Below, one piece after another: positions 27,234-27,285 of a stretch of DNA of 27,285 nt. The DNA is from a virus. The notes beneath the pieces were generated by a model. That model was not told the origin of the DNA. It saw only the letters and a list, made by a program, of their open reading frames with translations, and did not search any database. The position numbers and the translations under genes are program-made. Numbering within the stretch: the stretch's first letter is position 1; every line of letters begins with the position of its first letter. The DNA is taken from positions 1 through 27,285 of IMG/VR virus record IMGVR_UViG_3300011116_000719. One strand, 5' to 3'.

Positions 27234-27285
27234 TTTTATTTGCGCTATCTGTGTCATCTTCATCCTCATCTACAAGTTCAACTCT
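27220..27285 (-). CDS. C-terminal fragment of an unknown acidic protein
   Basis: A frame entering from the right edge encodes 21 residues (starting R-V-E-L-V-D-E-D-E-D-D and ending N-K-N-G-A-D) before TAA at 27220-27222. It overlaps the start of thyX by 14 nt, indicating a shared operon. The acidic tail alone does not identify the protein. Confidence 0.5.
   Translation of the reverse strand, partial: RVELVDEDEDDTDSANKNGAD

Noticed and set aside
1-27285. CRISPR arrays, insertion sequences or long direct repeats
   Set aside because: I saw no regularly spaced repeats, transposase genes or paired terminal inverted repeats.

Overview
The window looks like an accessory segment of a lytic, T4-superfamily myovirus of aquatic bacteria. 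The evidence is: many T4-type late promoter boxes (NATAAATA or CTAAATA), a GroES-like co-chaperonin, phage nucleotide genes (class II ribonucleotide reductase, a ThyX-type thymidylate synthase), five phage tRNA genes (Glu-TTC, Gln-TTG, Gly-TCC, Tyr-GTA, Asn-GTT), and a long series of minus-strand proteins with short motifs ending in (L/I)xE followed by A, G, S, N or D. In T4 such motifs mark capsid-targeted internal proteins cut by the gp21 prohead protease. The window has no major capsid, portal, tail or polymerase gene. The host cannot be named. A circularly permuted tmRNA gene suggests a host in Alphaproteobacteria, Cyanobacteria or some Betaproteobacteria, where permuted ssrA is known.

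Layout. Positions 1-2791 (plus): small genes, two tRNAs, a SpoU-type methyltransferase and a GroES-like gene. Positions 2792-5964 (mostly minus): a nucleotidyltransferase-like protein and four unknown, probably virion-internal proteins. Positions 5997-7319 (plus): tRNA-Gly and four unknown genes. Positions 7316-8155 (minus): another candidate internal protein. Positions 8198-10601 (plus): an RNA-rich stretch with a small conserved gene, an unidentified structured RNA, tRNA-Tyr, a PD-(D/E)XK homing-type endonuclease, a permuted tmRNA with terminator, then an early-type promoter driving four small genes, the last resembling ribosome modulation factor. Positions 10626-21709 (minus): nine genes, mostly large candidate internal or ejected virion proteins, plus a PD-(D/E)XK exonuclease and a NUMOD-like DNA-binding protein. 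Positions 21750-22542 (plus): HNH endonuclease and zinc-ribbon genes. Positions 22539-27285 (minus): a RuvC-like resolvase, a candidate small RNA, a putative packaged zinc metalloprotease, tRNA-Asn, class II RNR, ThyX and an upstream gene fragment.

Three points stand out. First, the permuted phage tmRNA carries a G3-U70 alanine identity pair, a PK1 pseudoknot and a short tag frame, A-N-Q-L-A-M-A-A. Second, many late promoter boxes sit exactly 5 nt before an ATG. With T4 geometry, transcription would then start on the A of the start codon, giving leaderless messages; other genes begin 2-8 nt after a tRNA 3' end. Third, a set of capsid-targeted proteins may be delivered into the host, including a HExxH metalloprotease, a protein with a C-terminal HNH domain and a nucleotidyltransferase. 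The tmRNA, tRNAs, SpoU methyltransferase and RMF-like protein together suggest a focus on host translation; this is inference.
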